This document shows, one piece after another, positions 8,785 through 17,064 of a stretch of DNA of 64,000 bases. Position 1 is the stretch's first letter. Every line of letters begins with the position of its first letter. The DNA lies in NCBI GenBank assembly GCA_963849115.1, contig CAWKGK010000009.1, forward strand, positions 310,001 to 374,000. The letters run 5' to 3'. Made by a program: the position numbers and the translations under genes. Source of the DNA: JACDAL01 sp963849115. Its GTDB lineage: Bacteria; Actinomycetota; CADDZG01; WHSQ01. The notes under the pieces were generated by a model, which ran no database searches, was not told the origin of the DNA, and was given only the letters and a program-made list of their open reading frames with translations.

Positions 8785-9231
8785 GTGCCCGCGATGCCGC
8801 TCGAGGAGATACCAACCGTTGGCTTGTTGGGGCGCGCCTACAATCGGCTGGGCGCTGACATCTTCAGGCGGCTCTCGGCTGAGGGCCCGGGGGATACGCG
8901 CCCCAGCCACGGGAACGTGCTCGAACACCTCGAGATAGAGGATGGACTCCGCCTGAGGGACATCGCCAACCGGGCGGGCATCACGCCCCAGTCCGTGGGT
9001 GCGCTGGTCGACGAGCTCGAGGAGCTGAGCTACGTCGAGCGACGGGTGGATCCGCAGGACCGACGTGCCAAGCGCATCTATCTCACCGCCAAGGGCCGCG
9101 AAAACGCCCGGCGTTCCTGGGAGGTCCTGAGGGCCCTCGAGCAGGAGCTGTCGGAGCGTCTTGGTGCTCGTCGCCTTGCACAGCTGAGGAAGGTTCTTCT
9201 CGAGATCCTCGAGTCCACCGCGGGTAAATGA
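8785..9231 (+). CDS. MarR-family transcriptional regulator
   Basis: A 148-residue winged-helix regulator. The DNA-recognition helix region reads LRDIANRAGITPQSVGALVD and is followed by the wing VERRVDPQDRRAKRIYLTAKG, the hallmark of the family. Terminal helices would form the dimer. GTG start at 8785 with GAAGGA upstream; an ATG three codons later is possible. It is divergent from the VOC gene and probably represses it and itself through the palindrome at 8736-8748, with release by a phenolic or electrophilic ligand. The ligand is unknown. Confidence 0.92.
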   Translation: MPAMPLEEIPTVGLLGRAYNRLGADIFRRLSAEGPGDTRPSHGNVLEHLEIEDGLRLRDIANRAGITPQSVGALVDELEELSYVERRVDPQDRRAKRIYLTAKGRENARRSWEVLRALEQELSERLGARRLAQLRKVLLEILESTAGK

Positions 9232-9261
9232 GACCTGCCACGGAGCACTTAGCATCGAGGC

Positions 9262-9813
9262 GTGAAGATGTCGCCGGTCATGAAGGGCCTGCTGGTGGCC
9301 ACCGGGGTCGTGATCCTTGTCGCCTACGTGGCGGTCGTCGAGCTGGGGATCAACGCCGGCCGAATCCACTTCGGCGTCACGGTGCGAGGCATGGACGTTG
9401 GGGGCCTCACCGTCGAGGAGGCCGTCCAGAGGTTGGAGGGACGCGCGGCGCTGCTTGATTCCAAACCGATCGTTTTCGGCTCTGAGGGCCTGGGAAGAGT
9501 GTCGGTTTTCCCCTCCGACCTGAGGTGGAAGGGAAGCCTCGAGAAGACGGCCGAGGAGGCAGCGGCGATCGGTCGTGACGGGGGTCTGTTTGCTGCCGTC
9601 TCCGATCGCGTCGTCGCCTATCTCGATGGAATCGACGTCTCGTGGGAAGGGGGGCCGCGGCCCAGGAAGGTCTCGAAACTGATCAACAGTATCGAAGAAA
9701 AGGCGGCCGAGGAAGGTTTGGAGCTCGACCGGGCTCACCTGCGCGGCAAGATAAAGCGGCTCTTGCAGAGGTGGCCGCGCGCACGCTGGTACCGAATTCC
9801 GGTGAGCCGCTAG
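9262..9813 (+). CDS. Membrane-anchored protein with VanW-type PG-binding domain
   Basis: A 183-residue protein with an uncleaved N-terminal anchor (about residues 7-30). A segment like the peptidoglycan-binding domain found N-terminal to VanW (PG_binding_4) follows, recognisable by HFGVTVRGMDVGGLTVEEAV and the RVSVFPSDLRWKG strand. The VanW domain itself is missing, and the last 50 residues are charged and helical. It is predicted to face the wall side of the membrane. Its stop abuts the ATG of the aminotransferase gene (TAGATG), so the two are coupled in translation, though no functional link is obvious. The domain call is by resemblance only. Confidence 0.65.
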   Translation: MKMSPVMKGLLVATGVVILVAYVAVVELGINAGRIHFGVTVRGMDVGGLTVEEAVQRLEGRAALLDSKPIVFGSEGLGRVSVFPSDLRWKGSLEKTAEEAAAIGRDGGLFAAVSDRVVAYLDGIDVSWEGGPRPRKVSKLINSIEEKAAEEGLELDRAHLRGKIKRLLQRWPRARWYRIPVSR

Positions 9814-10929
9814 ATGGCCGAGTTCATCGATCCGCTGAAGCTTCCCGACATGCCGGAGCTCATGATCGCAGGTCCCGGGGAGCTCTATGAAGAGGACCTC
9901 GATGCCCTCAGCCGCCAGGTCATGGCGCACTACGGGGACTTCTGGACTCAACTCCATTCCGAGACCGTTGCGCTGGTGACAGAGGTGATGGGCGCCAGCG
10001 CGCCCGCCTACATTGTTCCCGGGACGGGCTCGGCGTGCCTTGATGCTGCGATCATGAACCTGTTCGAGCCTGGTCAGCGAGTGGTTGTGGCCGATACGGG
10101 CTTTTTCGGGCATCGCCTCATCGAGATAGCTCGTGCTCAGAGCCTGGACGTAGCCGTCGTGGAGGTTGTTCCGGGGGAGGCGATAGATCCGGGTCGGATC
10201 GCGGACGCGGCTGCAGGCGCCGACGGGGTTCTGACCGTCCATGTGGAAACCGCCACCGGCGTGCGCCATCCCATTGAGCAGATTGCCGGGGCGGCCCATC
10301 AAGCCGGAGCAGCCTACGTGGTGGATGGAGTGGCATCGGTGGGCGGTGAGATCGCCTCCGTCGACGAGATGGGGCTCGATGCCCTGGTCACGAGCAGCCA
10401 GAAGGGTCTTGACGGCCCACCCGGCCTGGGCATGGTGGCGTTATCGGCTTCAGGCCGTGCCCGGGTGGAAGCTCGTAGCACGAGGCCACCCTCCTGGTAT
10501 CTGGATCTCAAGACTTGGGATTGGTTCAGGAGCGAATGGGGGGGCTGGCACCCTCATCCGGTGACGATGCCGTCGAATCTGATCGTGGCGCTGAACTCCA
10601 GCATCAGGCGCATCCTCGAGCGGGGGCTCCCCGCCTGGGTCGAGGACCGGCGCGCACTTGCGCAGAGGTGTCGCGAGGGCCTCCAGGGTCTCGGGTTCGA
10701 GGCGATCCCTCCACCCGGCTGCGAGGCCAACCTCGTGGTGGCGGCATGGTGCGAGGATCCCGGTCCGATCGTCACTCATCTGCTACAGGAGGATCGTCTG
10801 ATGATTTCGGGCGGCCTACCGCCCACCCAGGGGCGAGCCATCCGCATAGGCCTCATGGGCAGGACGGCGACAGAGGAGATGGTCGACCGTGTCCTTCAGG
10901 GGATCGAACGGGCGCTCGAGAGATCGTGA
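9814..10929 (+). CDS. Class V PLP aminotransferase (serine-pyruvate / alanine-glyoxylate type)
   Basis: A 371-residue fold-type I PLP enzyme. It begins with the MIAGPGELYEEDLDALSR segment of alanine-glyoxylate/serine-pyruvate transaminases, then the cofactor-contact PGTGSACLDAAIMN. The Schiff-base lysine lies in LVTSSQKGLDGPPGLGMVAL. The C-terminal small domain ends with IRIGLMGRTATEEMVDRVL, typical of this subgroup. Length matches the family. The gene is coupled to the upstream PG-binding protein and ends convergently against the methyltransferase with no gap. It probably transfers amino groups between Ser or Ala and glyoxylate or pyruvate. Confidence 0.93.
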   Translation: MAEFIDPLKLPDMPELMIAGPGELYEEDLDALSRQVMAHYGDFWTQLHSETVALVTEVMGASAPAYIVPGTGSACLDAAIMNLFEPGQRVVVADTGFFGHRLIEIARAQSLDVAVVEVVPGEAIDPGRIADAAAGADGVLTVHVETATGVRHPIEQIAGAAHQAGAAYVVDGVASVGGEIASVDEMGLDALVTSSQKGLDGPPGLGMVALSASGRARVEARSTRPPSWYLDLKTWDWFRSEWGGWHPHPVTMPSNLIVALNSSIRRILERGLPAWVEDRRALAQRCREGLQGLGFEAIPPPGCEANLVVAAWCEDPGPIVTHLLQEDRLMISGGLPPTQGRAIRIGLMGRTATEEMVDRVLQGIERALERS

Positions 10930-11784
10930 TCAAGACGCCGTGATCAAGAGATACTCGATGACGCCTCGGCGGCGCAGCAGCGACCACTGAGCCAGCATCA
11001 GCCGTGCCCCGGCTCTGTACATCAAGGGCGCGTCGCGGTGAATGTCCAGACGCGAGCCCAGGTAGGCGATGGCCGGATCCAGCACTTCTGCCGTGCAGCG
11101 ACGGATCTCGACCTGAGAAAAGCCTGCGGTCCTGATCTGGGCTTCGATCGCGGCCGCGCTTGCCATGTTGCTCGCCTTCAGTCCCCACAGGCGCAGGTTG
11201 GTGGCTCCCGCCAAGGCCTCGTCGGGCCACCACGGGAAGCGTTCCATCGAGACATCGGACATGCTCAGGACGCCGCCTACAGCGAGAACTCGTCGAGCCT
11301 CGGCGAAGAAGGCAGGCCGAGACGGAAAGTGAAAGGCGGCTTCGACGCTGATGATGCCCTCGGCACTCCCATCTCGCAGGGGTAACCGGGTGGCATCGGC
11401 CGCGACCGGTGCAGCTTGGGCTCGCTCGAGCCGCTCCGCTCCGTAGCGAAGCTGTGCCTCCGTGATGTTGATTGCGATCAATGAGCGGGCCTGCGTGACT
11501 TCCTTGATGACGGGGTCCTGGGCTCCCAACCCGTTGCCGACGTCGACCACCGTCGCGTGTTTCGGCAACTGCGCGGCAAGTGTGGCGACGAGGTGCTCGG
11601 AAGCCTTGGAGGCGTCGTGCTGGCCGGGCTCCCACAGCCCGAGATTGAGCCACCCGTCTGGTGGTGCAATGAAGAAGTCCTCCCCCAGGCTCTCGTAGAC
11701 GGTTGCGGCGGGGTTCTTGCCCAGCCTCAGCAGCAGCGACAGGTGCTTGAGGTTCTCGGAGGTCACTCTCGGCATGGTCGGCAT
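10930..11784 (-). CDS. Class I SAM-dependent methyltransferase
   Basis: A 284-residue methyltransferase if started at the ATG at 11784 (AGAGGCGGA upstream); the ATG at 11775 is an alternative. Motif I is VVDVGNGLGAQDP, followed by the acidic residue of the second strand region, VAADATRLPLRDGSAEGIISVEAAFHFP (motifs II-III) and RRVLAVGGVLSMSDVSM. Upstream of motif I, YESLGEDFFIAPPDGWLNLGLW resembles small-molecule methyltransferases of the sarcosine/cyclopropane or phosphoethanolamine type. The substrate is not determinable. The frame is open up to 11967, but that extension has no family-like sequence. Confidence 0.86.
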   Translation of the reverse strand: MPTMPRVTSENLKHLSLLLRLGKNPAATVYESLGEDFFIAPPDGWLNLGLWEPGQHDASKASEHLVATLAAQLPKHATVVDVGNGLGAQDPVIKEVTQARSLIAINITEAQLRYGAERLERAQAAPVAADATRLPLRDGSAEGIISVEAAFHFPSRPAFFAEARRVLAVGGVLSMSDVSMERFPWWPDEALAGATNLRLWGLKASNMASAAAIEAQIRTAGFSQVEIRRCTAEVLDPAIAYLGSRLDIHRDAPLMYRAGARLMLAQWSLLRRRGVIEYLLITAS

Positions 11785-11957
11785 GTTCGAGATGCTATTC
11801 CGCCTCTCACGTCGCCCAACTCTGCACCAGGTGCGGATTTCGTGCCTCCTGTAGCACAGAGCTACATTTTCGGGCCGGGCGAGCCAGGCGTGAAGTTGCC
11901 AAGCTCGGGTAAGAGGGGAGGGATCTCGAACACCACCAATCTCTGGAGGGATGCCCA

Positions 11958-12806
11958 ATGCGCACACGCGCGATCGCAGGACACAAGGTAAGCGCCATCG
12001 GTCTAGGTGGCATGCCCATGTCGCTGGAGGGCCGGCCCGACGAAGAACAGTCGATACGCACTATTAACGCCGCTCTCGACGGCGGAGTCACGTTCATCGA
12101 CACCGCCGACGCCTACTGCCTCAACGACAAGGAAATCGGGCACAACGAACGTCTCATCGCCAAGGCCATCTCCTCCTGGCCTGGATCTGAGAGCATTCAT
12201 GTCGCCACCAAGGGCGGGCACACGCGGCCGGGTGACGGCTCGTGGCAGCAGGACGGACGCCCCGAGTACCTGAAGAGGGCATGTGAAGCGAGCCTTAAGG
12301 CACTGGGCGTGGAGGCGATCTGGCTCTACCAGTACCACCGTCCGGACCCCAAGGTCCCTTTCGCCGAATCGGTCGGCGCTCTCAAGAGCCTTCAGGACGA
12401 GGGCAAGATCCAGCTTGCCGGGCTCTCCAACGTCGGCGTCGAGCAGATCGACGAGGCGAGCGAGATCATCGATGTCGCCAGCGTCCAGAATGAGTTCTCT
12501 GCGGCCTTTACGGAATCGGAGCCGGAGCTTCGCCACTGCGAGAAGCGCGGTATTGCGTTTCTTCCCTGGAGCCCCTTGGGCGGCATCGGGAGCGCAGGCG
12601 AGCTCGGTGACCGGCATCGCGCTTTCTCGGAGGTAGCCGATGAGTGCGGGGTCTCTCCGCAGCAGGTGGCGCTGGCGTGGGAGCTCGCAAAGGCGGGCAA
12701 TGTCATCCCCATTCCGGGAGCAAGCCGCCCCGAGACGATCGGCGACAGCTTGGGAGCCGCGGAGCTGCAGCTATCCGAGGCCCAGCTTCGCCGCCTGGAT
12801 AGCTAG
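11958..12806 (+). CDS. Aldo/keto reductase
   Basis: A 282-residue aldo/keto reductase. The tetrad is visible as Asp and Tyr in DTADAYCLND, Lys in ATKGG and His in YQYHRPDP. The NADPH-binding C-terminal part includes NVIPIPGASRPETI. It begins at an ATG 8 bases downstream of GGAGGG. It is not closely similar to the other reductase at 4761-5759. It ends 10 bases before the stop of the convergent selenoprotein gene. The substrate is unknown. Confidence 0.92.
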   Translation: MRTRAIAGHKVSAIGLGGMPMSLEGRPDEEQSIRTINAALDGGVTFIDTADAYCLNDKEIGHNERLIAKAISSWPGSESIHVATKGGHTRPGDGSWQQDGRPEYLKRACEASLKALGVEAIWLYQYHRPDPKVPFAESVGALKSLQDEGKIQLAGLSNVGVEQIDEASEIIDVASVQNEFSAAFTESEPELRHCEKRGIAFLPWSPLGGIGSAGELGDRHRAFSEVADECGVSPQQVALAWELAKAGNVIPIPGASRPETIGDSLGAAELQLSEAQLRRLDS

Positions 12807-12816
12807 GGACGGTGCT

Positions 12817-13179
12817 CTAGAACACCAGAGCCTTGTCCGCCTCCTCCATGAGCCGCGCGGCCTCGGGCGGGCCCACCCAGGTCCCGTTGAGGGTGGCCAG
12901 GTCGTCGTCGGTCGCCTCCCGGGCGACCGCGCACCCCTTTCAGACATATACGGGGATCTGGTGTTCTTTGAGTTTGGAGAGGAGCTCGGACATGGGTGGC
13001 AGGCCCAGCCCGGTGATGGCTTCTGCCTTGCTCGCGATGACGATCTCGACGGCGTCGCCCACGAGCAGAACTTGAGTGTCGTGGCCCACCTCGGCCGAGC
13101 CATTCACCGCGAGGTGAAGAGGGACTGAGGCCAGGGTTGGGTCGTCTCCGCCCTTGGTGGCCAGGTAGAGGAATCTCAC
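12817..13179 (-). CDS. DsrE-like selenoprotein with in-frame UGA (Sec80, UxxC)
   Basis: A 120-residue DsrE/DsrF-like sulfur-relay-fold protein if the UGA at 12942-12940 is read as selenocysteine. It starts at a GTG 5 bases after AAAGGAGG. The part before the UGA (MRFLYLATKGGDDPT through KLKEHQIPVYV) is a normal DsrE-like N-terminus ending in the strand that leads into the active-site CxxC. The part after it continues in frame (KGCAVAREATDDDL to LMEEADKALVF) with the family C-terminus and strongly GC-biased third positions, up to a TAG. The UGA thus occupies the first Cys of CxxC, giving U-K-G-C. A hairpin fitting a bacterial SECIS follows at once. Such proteins act in thiol/persulfide redox or sulfur transfer. 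The alternative is a simple nonsense mutation of a Cys codon. Confidence 0.8.
12909..12929 (-). promoter_or_regulatory. Candidate bacterial SECIS hairpin
   Basis: On the mRNA, 10 bases after the UGA triplet begins a perfect 8-bp stem, CGGTCGCC with GGCGACCG, closing a 5-base loop CGGGA. The loop begins 18 bases after the UGA and has a G in its second position. This matches the known bacterial rules: a loop 16-37 bases downstream with a G among its first two bases. It would bind SelB to place Sec-tRNA at the UGA. Confidence 0.75.
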
Positions 13180-13402
13180 GTCTGCCTCCTTTCGCGCTGC
13201 GCCCAGCGGCGCAGAAGACGGTGCCAGGGCGTGCCGACTATAGAGCAGCAACCACTGCAGCGGGTCGTGGCGCGCCTGATTGCGCCGAGAGCGTTGCTCC
13301 GTCGGATTGAATCGTAATTCCGAGCGTCGGCGGAGCCGCATGACTCGCGAGCGTGGATGCAGGGCCGCCGGGACGTGAGCGAAATACAGAAGGTGTACTC
13401 AG

Positions 13403-14422
13403 ATGGGGCGGCTCTGCCACGAGTACAATAGATTTTCCACGGATGGAGGCGCACCCTGCCCAACGTGTCACAAGCGCATTGACCGTCGGAGGCTCGTTGA
13501 AAGCAGTGCGTCTACAATATCGGCGAAGGATCAAGTCATAGCTAACTCAAGCAGGGCGCAGGTTTCGGCGGGGCCAAAGATTCCCGAGAATCTATTGAGG
13601 GCGGCGCGAGCAAGCGGGCTTAGCCGTGCCACGAGCGCCATGCGAGCACTGCCCAGTTACCTAGTTCTCGGAACGCAAAGGGGAGGTACGTCTTCACTGC
13701 ACCGATACATGTCTCGGCATCCTGCAATCATGCAGGCGCTGCCAAAGGAAGTGCATTATTTCGATCGCAACTATGAGAGAGGCGTGAGCTGGTACAGATC
13801 CCATTTCCCCACATTCATGGCCGTCGCGATGGCAGAGCGCCGAACCAGAATCCAACCGGCGGTGGGGGAAACGACTCCCGCCTATCTTTTTCATCCACAT
13901 GTCCATCGGCGGGTGGCCCAGCTCTTACCCGATTCGAAGTTCATCATATTGCTCAGAAATCCGATTGACCGCGCCTACTCGAGTTACTGGCACCGCGTGG
14001 CTCAGGGTCATGAAAAACTGGCAACGTTTGAGGAAGCCCTCCGTGCCGAAAGTGAAAGGCTTGAAGGGGAAATCGAGGATGTGGTGAAGAGCAATAGCTA
14101 CAACGAGAACCGGCGCCTGTACTCCTATGTGACTAGGGGTCTCTATGCCCACCAGCTGGAGCCTTGGCTCGCCCTCTTTTCTCCGGACCAATTTCTCATT
14201 GCATCCAGCGAGAGCTTCTTTGAGAATCCTGCCGAGACGGTACGGCAGGTTTGCCGGTTTCTCGACGTACCTGAGTGGACGCCGGGCAGCTACAAGACCT
14301 TCAACGCTCTCGCCTCGGGCAGCATCGACCCATCGACCAGGCGACGGCTCGCCGGCTATTTCAGGCCGCACAACCAGCGGCTCTACGAGCTTTTGGGCAG
14401 AGATTTCGGCTGGGACACCTAA
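13403..14422 (+). CDS. PAPS-dependent sulfotransferase (heparan-sulfate/NDST-like)
   Basis: A sulfotransferase-domain protein of up to 339 residues. The 5'-phosphosulfate loop is LGTQRGGTSSLHRYMSRHP and the 3'-phosphate site is IILLRNPIDRAYSSYWHR. The segment VGETTPAYLFHP is also typical of N-sulfotransferase-like enzymes. It should move sulfate from PAPS to a sugar hydroxyl or amine. The first 79 residues are unlike the family, so the true start may be the ATG at 13640 (MRALPSYLVLG); 13403 is the longest choice. It is less GC-rich than its neighbours, which may mean transfer. It marks the left end of the exopolysaccharide locus. Confidence 0.85.
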   Translation: MGRLCHEYNRFSTDGGAPCPTCHKRIDRRRLVESSASTISAKDQVIANSSRAQVSAGPKIPENLLRAARASGLSRATSAMRALPSYLVLGTQRGGTSSLHRYMSRHPAIMQALPKEVHYFDRNYERGVSWYRSHFPTFMAVAMAERRTRIQPAVGETTPAYLFHPHVHRRVAQLLPDSKFIILLRNPIDRAYSSYWHRVAQGHEKLATFEEALRAESERLEGEIEDVVKSNSYNENRRLYSYVTRGLYAHQLEPWLALFSPDQFLIASSESFFENPAETVRQVCRFLDVPEWTPGSYKTFNALASGSIDPSTRRRLAGYFRPHNQRLYELLGRDFGWDT

Positions 14423-14464
14423 CAAGCAGCGCAGGATCCTCGGGCTACGGGCTCGGACGCGCCA

Positions 14465-14500
14465 CCTCCGGACCCCCGCATATGGGCGGAGATCCGGAGG
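14465..14500. terminator. Possible bidirectional terminator hairpin
   Basis: Perfect 8-base arms CCTCCGGA (14465-14472) and TCCGGAGG (14493-14500), with a smaller CCC/GGG stem inside. The hairpin lies between the convergent sulfotransferase and phytase-like genes. There is no T-run, so it may only stabilise RNA ends. Confidence 0.35.
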
Positions 14501-14553
14501 GGCACAAGCTGCAAGCATGGAGCTACGGGACTTTCAACGTCCCACTCAGACTC

Positions 14554-17064
14554 TCACGGCAGGTGCAGGAAAGAACGGCCGGCAGTCTTGCCGGCGTCGA
14601 AGGCCTGCTGGCAAACGGATGCCGTGCTGTGGCACTTGGCGAACGCGTACTTGCCGAGGGCGCCGAGCATCTTTAGGTACTGGGTATCCGCGACCGGGTC
14701 ATTGCGAGCGAACTGCTCGATCTGGATCCCGTCGGCAGCGTTGATGATCCTGTCGGCGTTAGCCTTGACGCTGTTGTACCACTTGGCGTTGCCGAGTCCT
14801 CTGCCGTTGGCGAACACGGGCTTGTTCGTCTTTGCCTGGAGCTGGTCGACTGTTGCCACCGACGCGTCAACCCAGGCTTGCGTGTTGAGGTTGCAGGGCA
14901 CTCCATCGTAGTGGTCTGCTGGAAAAGCGGCCCTGAGCGTGTCAATGAGAGAGGCGTCGAATTGACCCTCGTTGGTTTGCTTGGCGAAGATGTCCGTGCG
15001 CCAAGCCACCGCGGCCGGGATGCTCGCGTCCATCAGAACGACCTGGGAAATGTTGACCGGGTGGATCTCTGCACCGCTGCAGGTCTTAGCGAGCCAACCC
15101 CTGGACCGTGCATAGACAGCTTCATCCGAGTTGAGTGCGAAACCGGGCTCGTGATTGACTGCCCGTGCCCCGCTCGCATGAATGCGGGCTACATCGCTTG
15201 CTCCCTTGTCGACTACGTAGTCGTACTGGTTCAAGCTCGAAGGCATGGTGCCCTGGCCGATCCAGTAGCGGCCTTGCCAGTTGGTGCTCGGAGGCGGTGG
15301 TGGTGTTGTTGGGGACGGCGTGGGAGTGGGACTCGGTGTTGGAGTAGGTGTGGGACTCGGTCTTGGAGTAGGCGTGGGACTCGGCGACGGCGACGGTGTG
15401 GGACTCGGCGACGGCGACGGAGTGGGGGACGGTGGCGGAGGTCCAGTGGGCCCGCTCAGACCCAGGCCGGACGCGACCCCGGACCAACGCACGTACTTGA
15501 AGTTGGACGCGGCCCCGCCTGTGTTGCTGTTGTCGTGGACGACGAGCAGATCGAGGGCCTTGTTCACTTCGACGCCATCGGTTCTAGTGACTGCGTCGAT
15601 GCTGCCGGCCCCCTCAATCGAGAAGGAGCCCACGAAGGCGTTGGGAGCTTGCCGACTGTAGACGGCGAAGGAGCTGCTCCCCTGGCTGGAGACCACGAGG
15701 TAGCCATCCTGGTGGATTGACATCCCCTCGATGTCGGCGCGCAGGTGCGTCGCGACCCGGTCGACGGTCGTGCGGCTGCTGCCTGCGGCCGGATCGGCAC
15801 CGTACCGGAAGACTCCCTCGTCTTGAACGCCGACGTAGAGCTGTCCTCCCTGATCGTCGGCGACGCAGCCTTCTGTCTTGGTCCCCGCATCGAACGACCG
15901 AACCAGCGTGCCATCGAGCTTGTACTGCTCCACGACTCCGCTATCGAACGTGGGGAAGGCGTAGATCTCGCCCGATACCGACGACTGGTACAGGCAGAAG
16001 CCGTAGATAGCAGGGGTACGGACCTTGAACGACCCGGTTTTTGTGAGCCGCCGAGTGGCGGGGTCGATCGTGAAGAGATCGACCGAATTGGTACCCACGT
16101 TGCTCGAGGCGACCACGTTGCCCCGGATATCGACGTTGTTGGTCTTGCCGACCTGCAGGAACTGCAGCTCACGGCCCTGCATGTCGTAGACGCTGAGGCC
16201 ACCATCTGTGGACTTGTTGGAGCCAATGACTAGGCTCTGGGACTTGTCGCTGGGGTGCACCCAGATGGCGGGGTCGTCGGCGACGTCCCCGCTGCCTCGG
16301 GCGGGCGGCGTCTCGGCGAACGGTGTAAAGGATGCCGTTCCAGTCGAGGCTTTCGCCGAAGGCTCCGAGCCAGAGGCGGTCGAGGGACTAGGTATCGCCG
16401 ATGTTTCGGGTGCCGTCGCCGCGTCGGGGTCGGGGGCAGGAGCCGGTGATGTGCTACCTGCCGCCGCCGGGCTGATTTCGATGCCCTGTACCTGAGGAGC
16501 GCCGGCGACCAGCTTCAGGTCGACGTTGAGCGCAGAATCGGAGCTAACCGCGTAGTCTTGCACCAGCGCCTTGTAGCCGCCAACCGCCTTGAAGACGTCA
16601 AAGTTGTCGGTTACGAGCCGGTTCTCCACGACGATGTCGAAGACGCGGGCACCAACTGCCTGCGCGTTGGCAGAGGTTTCGGCGAAGTAGAGACGGACTT
16701 GATAATTGCCCGCGGGGACTGGGAACGTCCAGCTGAGGTCGGTGCGACCGGTTGCCGCCAGACCCTTGCGCTCGGACTTGAACACGCTCTGGGGCGTGCC
16801 GGCGGGTACTGAGGGATCCGTGATGTCGACGGCCGTGGGGGTCGAGGCCACTTTGCTCTCGCTCGTCACGAAAGGCGACGGCGTGGTTTCGGTGTCGCCC
16901 TCCCACAGCTGTGCGCCGACCACGCCGGTACCTCCGGCGTCGACGCGATACAGGGCCGCGGTCTCGGCGGCAGGTGGGGGATTGATTCTGCTTGCGAATA
17001 GGGTTCCCATAACGCTGACTGCTGCTAGCAGGCAGGTAGCGCGCATGATGGTTCGAGTGTTCAT
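14554..17064 (-). CDS. Secreted malectin-like / phytase-like beta-propeller / GHL15-like fusion protein
   Basis: An 836-residue exported protein with three parts. A signal peptide (residues 1-25) is followed by a malectin-like carbohydrate-binding domain (about 37-200: YRVDAGGTGVV, NYQVRLYFAETSANA). After an Ala/Ser/Pro linker comes a beta-propeller like 3-phytase (about 245-540: SGDVADDPAIWVHP, VIGSNKSTDGGLSVYD, IYGFCLYQS). A Pro-Ser-Thr-rich linker leads to a 230-residue C-terminal domain (DYVVDKGASDV, GWLAKTC, DASIPAAVAWR, DGVPCNLN, IQIEQFAR) with four Cys. That last domain is shared with the protein at 28314-29207 and looks like a putative TIM-barrel glycosidase (GHL15-like). Start ATG with GGAGGATGG. 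It could bind and modify the cell's own glycan or release phosphate from it. Confidence 0.85.
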   Translation of the reverse strand: MNTRTIMRATCLLAAVSVMGTLFASRINPPPAAETAALYRVDAGGTGVVGAQLWEGDTETTPSPFVTSESKVASTPTAVDITDPSVPAGTPQSVFKSERKGLAATGRTDLSWTFPVPAGNYQVRLYFAETSANAQAVGARVFDIVVENRLVTDNFDVFKAVGGYKALVQDYAVSSDSALNVDLKLVAGAPQVQGIEISPAAAGSTSPAPAPDPDAATAPETSAIPSPSTASGSEPSAKASTGTASFTPFAETPPARGSGDVADDPAIWVHPSDKSQSLVIGSNKSTDGGLSVYDMQGRELQFLQVGKTNNVDIRGNVVASSNVGTNSVDLFTIDPATRRLTKTGSFKVRTPAIYGFCLYQSSVSGEIYAFPTFDSGVVEQYKLDGTLVRSFDAGTKTEGCVADDQGGQLYVGVQDEGVFRYGADPAAGSSRTTVDRVATHLRADIEGMSIHQDGYLVVSSQGSSSFAVYSRQAPNAFVGSFSIEGAGSIDAVTRTDGVEVNKALDLLVVHDNSNTGGAASNFKYVRWSGVASGLGLSGPTGPPPPSPTPSPSPSPTPSPSPSPTPTPRPSPTPTPTPSPTPTPSPTTPPPPPSTNWQGRYWIGQGTMPSSLNQYDYVVDKGASDVARIHASGARAVNHEPGFALNSDEAVYARSRGWLAKTCSGAEIHPVNISQVVLMDASIPAAVAWRTDIFAKQTNEGQFDASLIDTLRAAFPADHYDGVPCNLNTQAWVDASVATVDQLQAKTNKPVFANGRGLGNAKWYNSVKANADRIINAADGIQIEQFARNDPVADTQYLKMLGALGKYAFAKCHSTASVCQQAFDAGKTAGRSFLHLP
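15291..15440 (-). repeat. Low-complexity Pro/Ser/Thr linker-coding repeat
   Basis: Degenerate short repeats (GGGACTCGG, GGAGTAGG and similar on the + strand) encode the PSPTPSPSP linker between the propeller and C-terminal domain of the secreted protein. They probably form a wall-spanning spacer. Copy number may vary between strains. Confidence 0.8.

Noticed and set aside
8698..10302. Long - strand open frame upstream of the VOC gene
   Set aside because: It is antisense to the MarR, PG-binding and aminotransferase genes and has no family-like sequence; the VOC gene has its own AGGAGG and ATG at 8697.
11785..11967. N-terminal extension of the methyltransferase
   Set aside because: Overlaps the promoter region of the divergent aldo/keto reductase and shows no family resemblance.
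15281..15661. + strand Gly/Val-rich open frame
   Set aside because: Complement of the Pro/Ser/Thr linker repeat of the secreted phytase-like protein.
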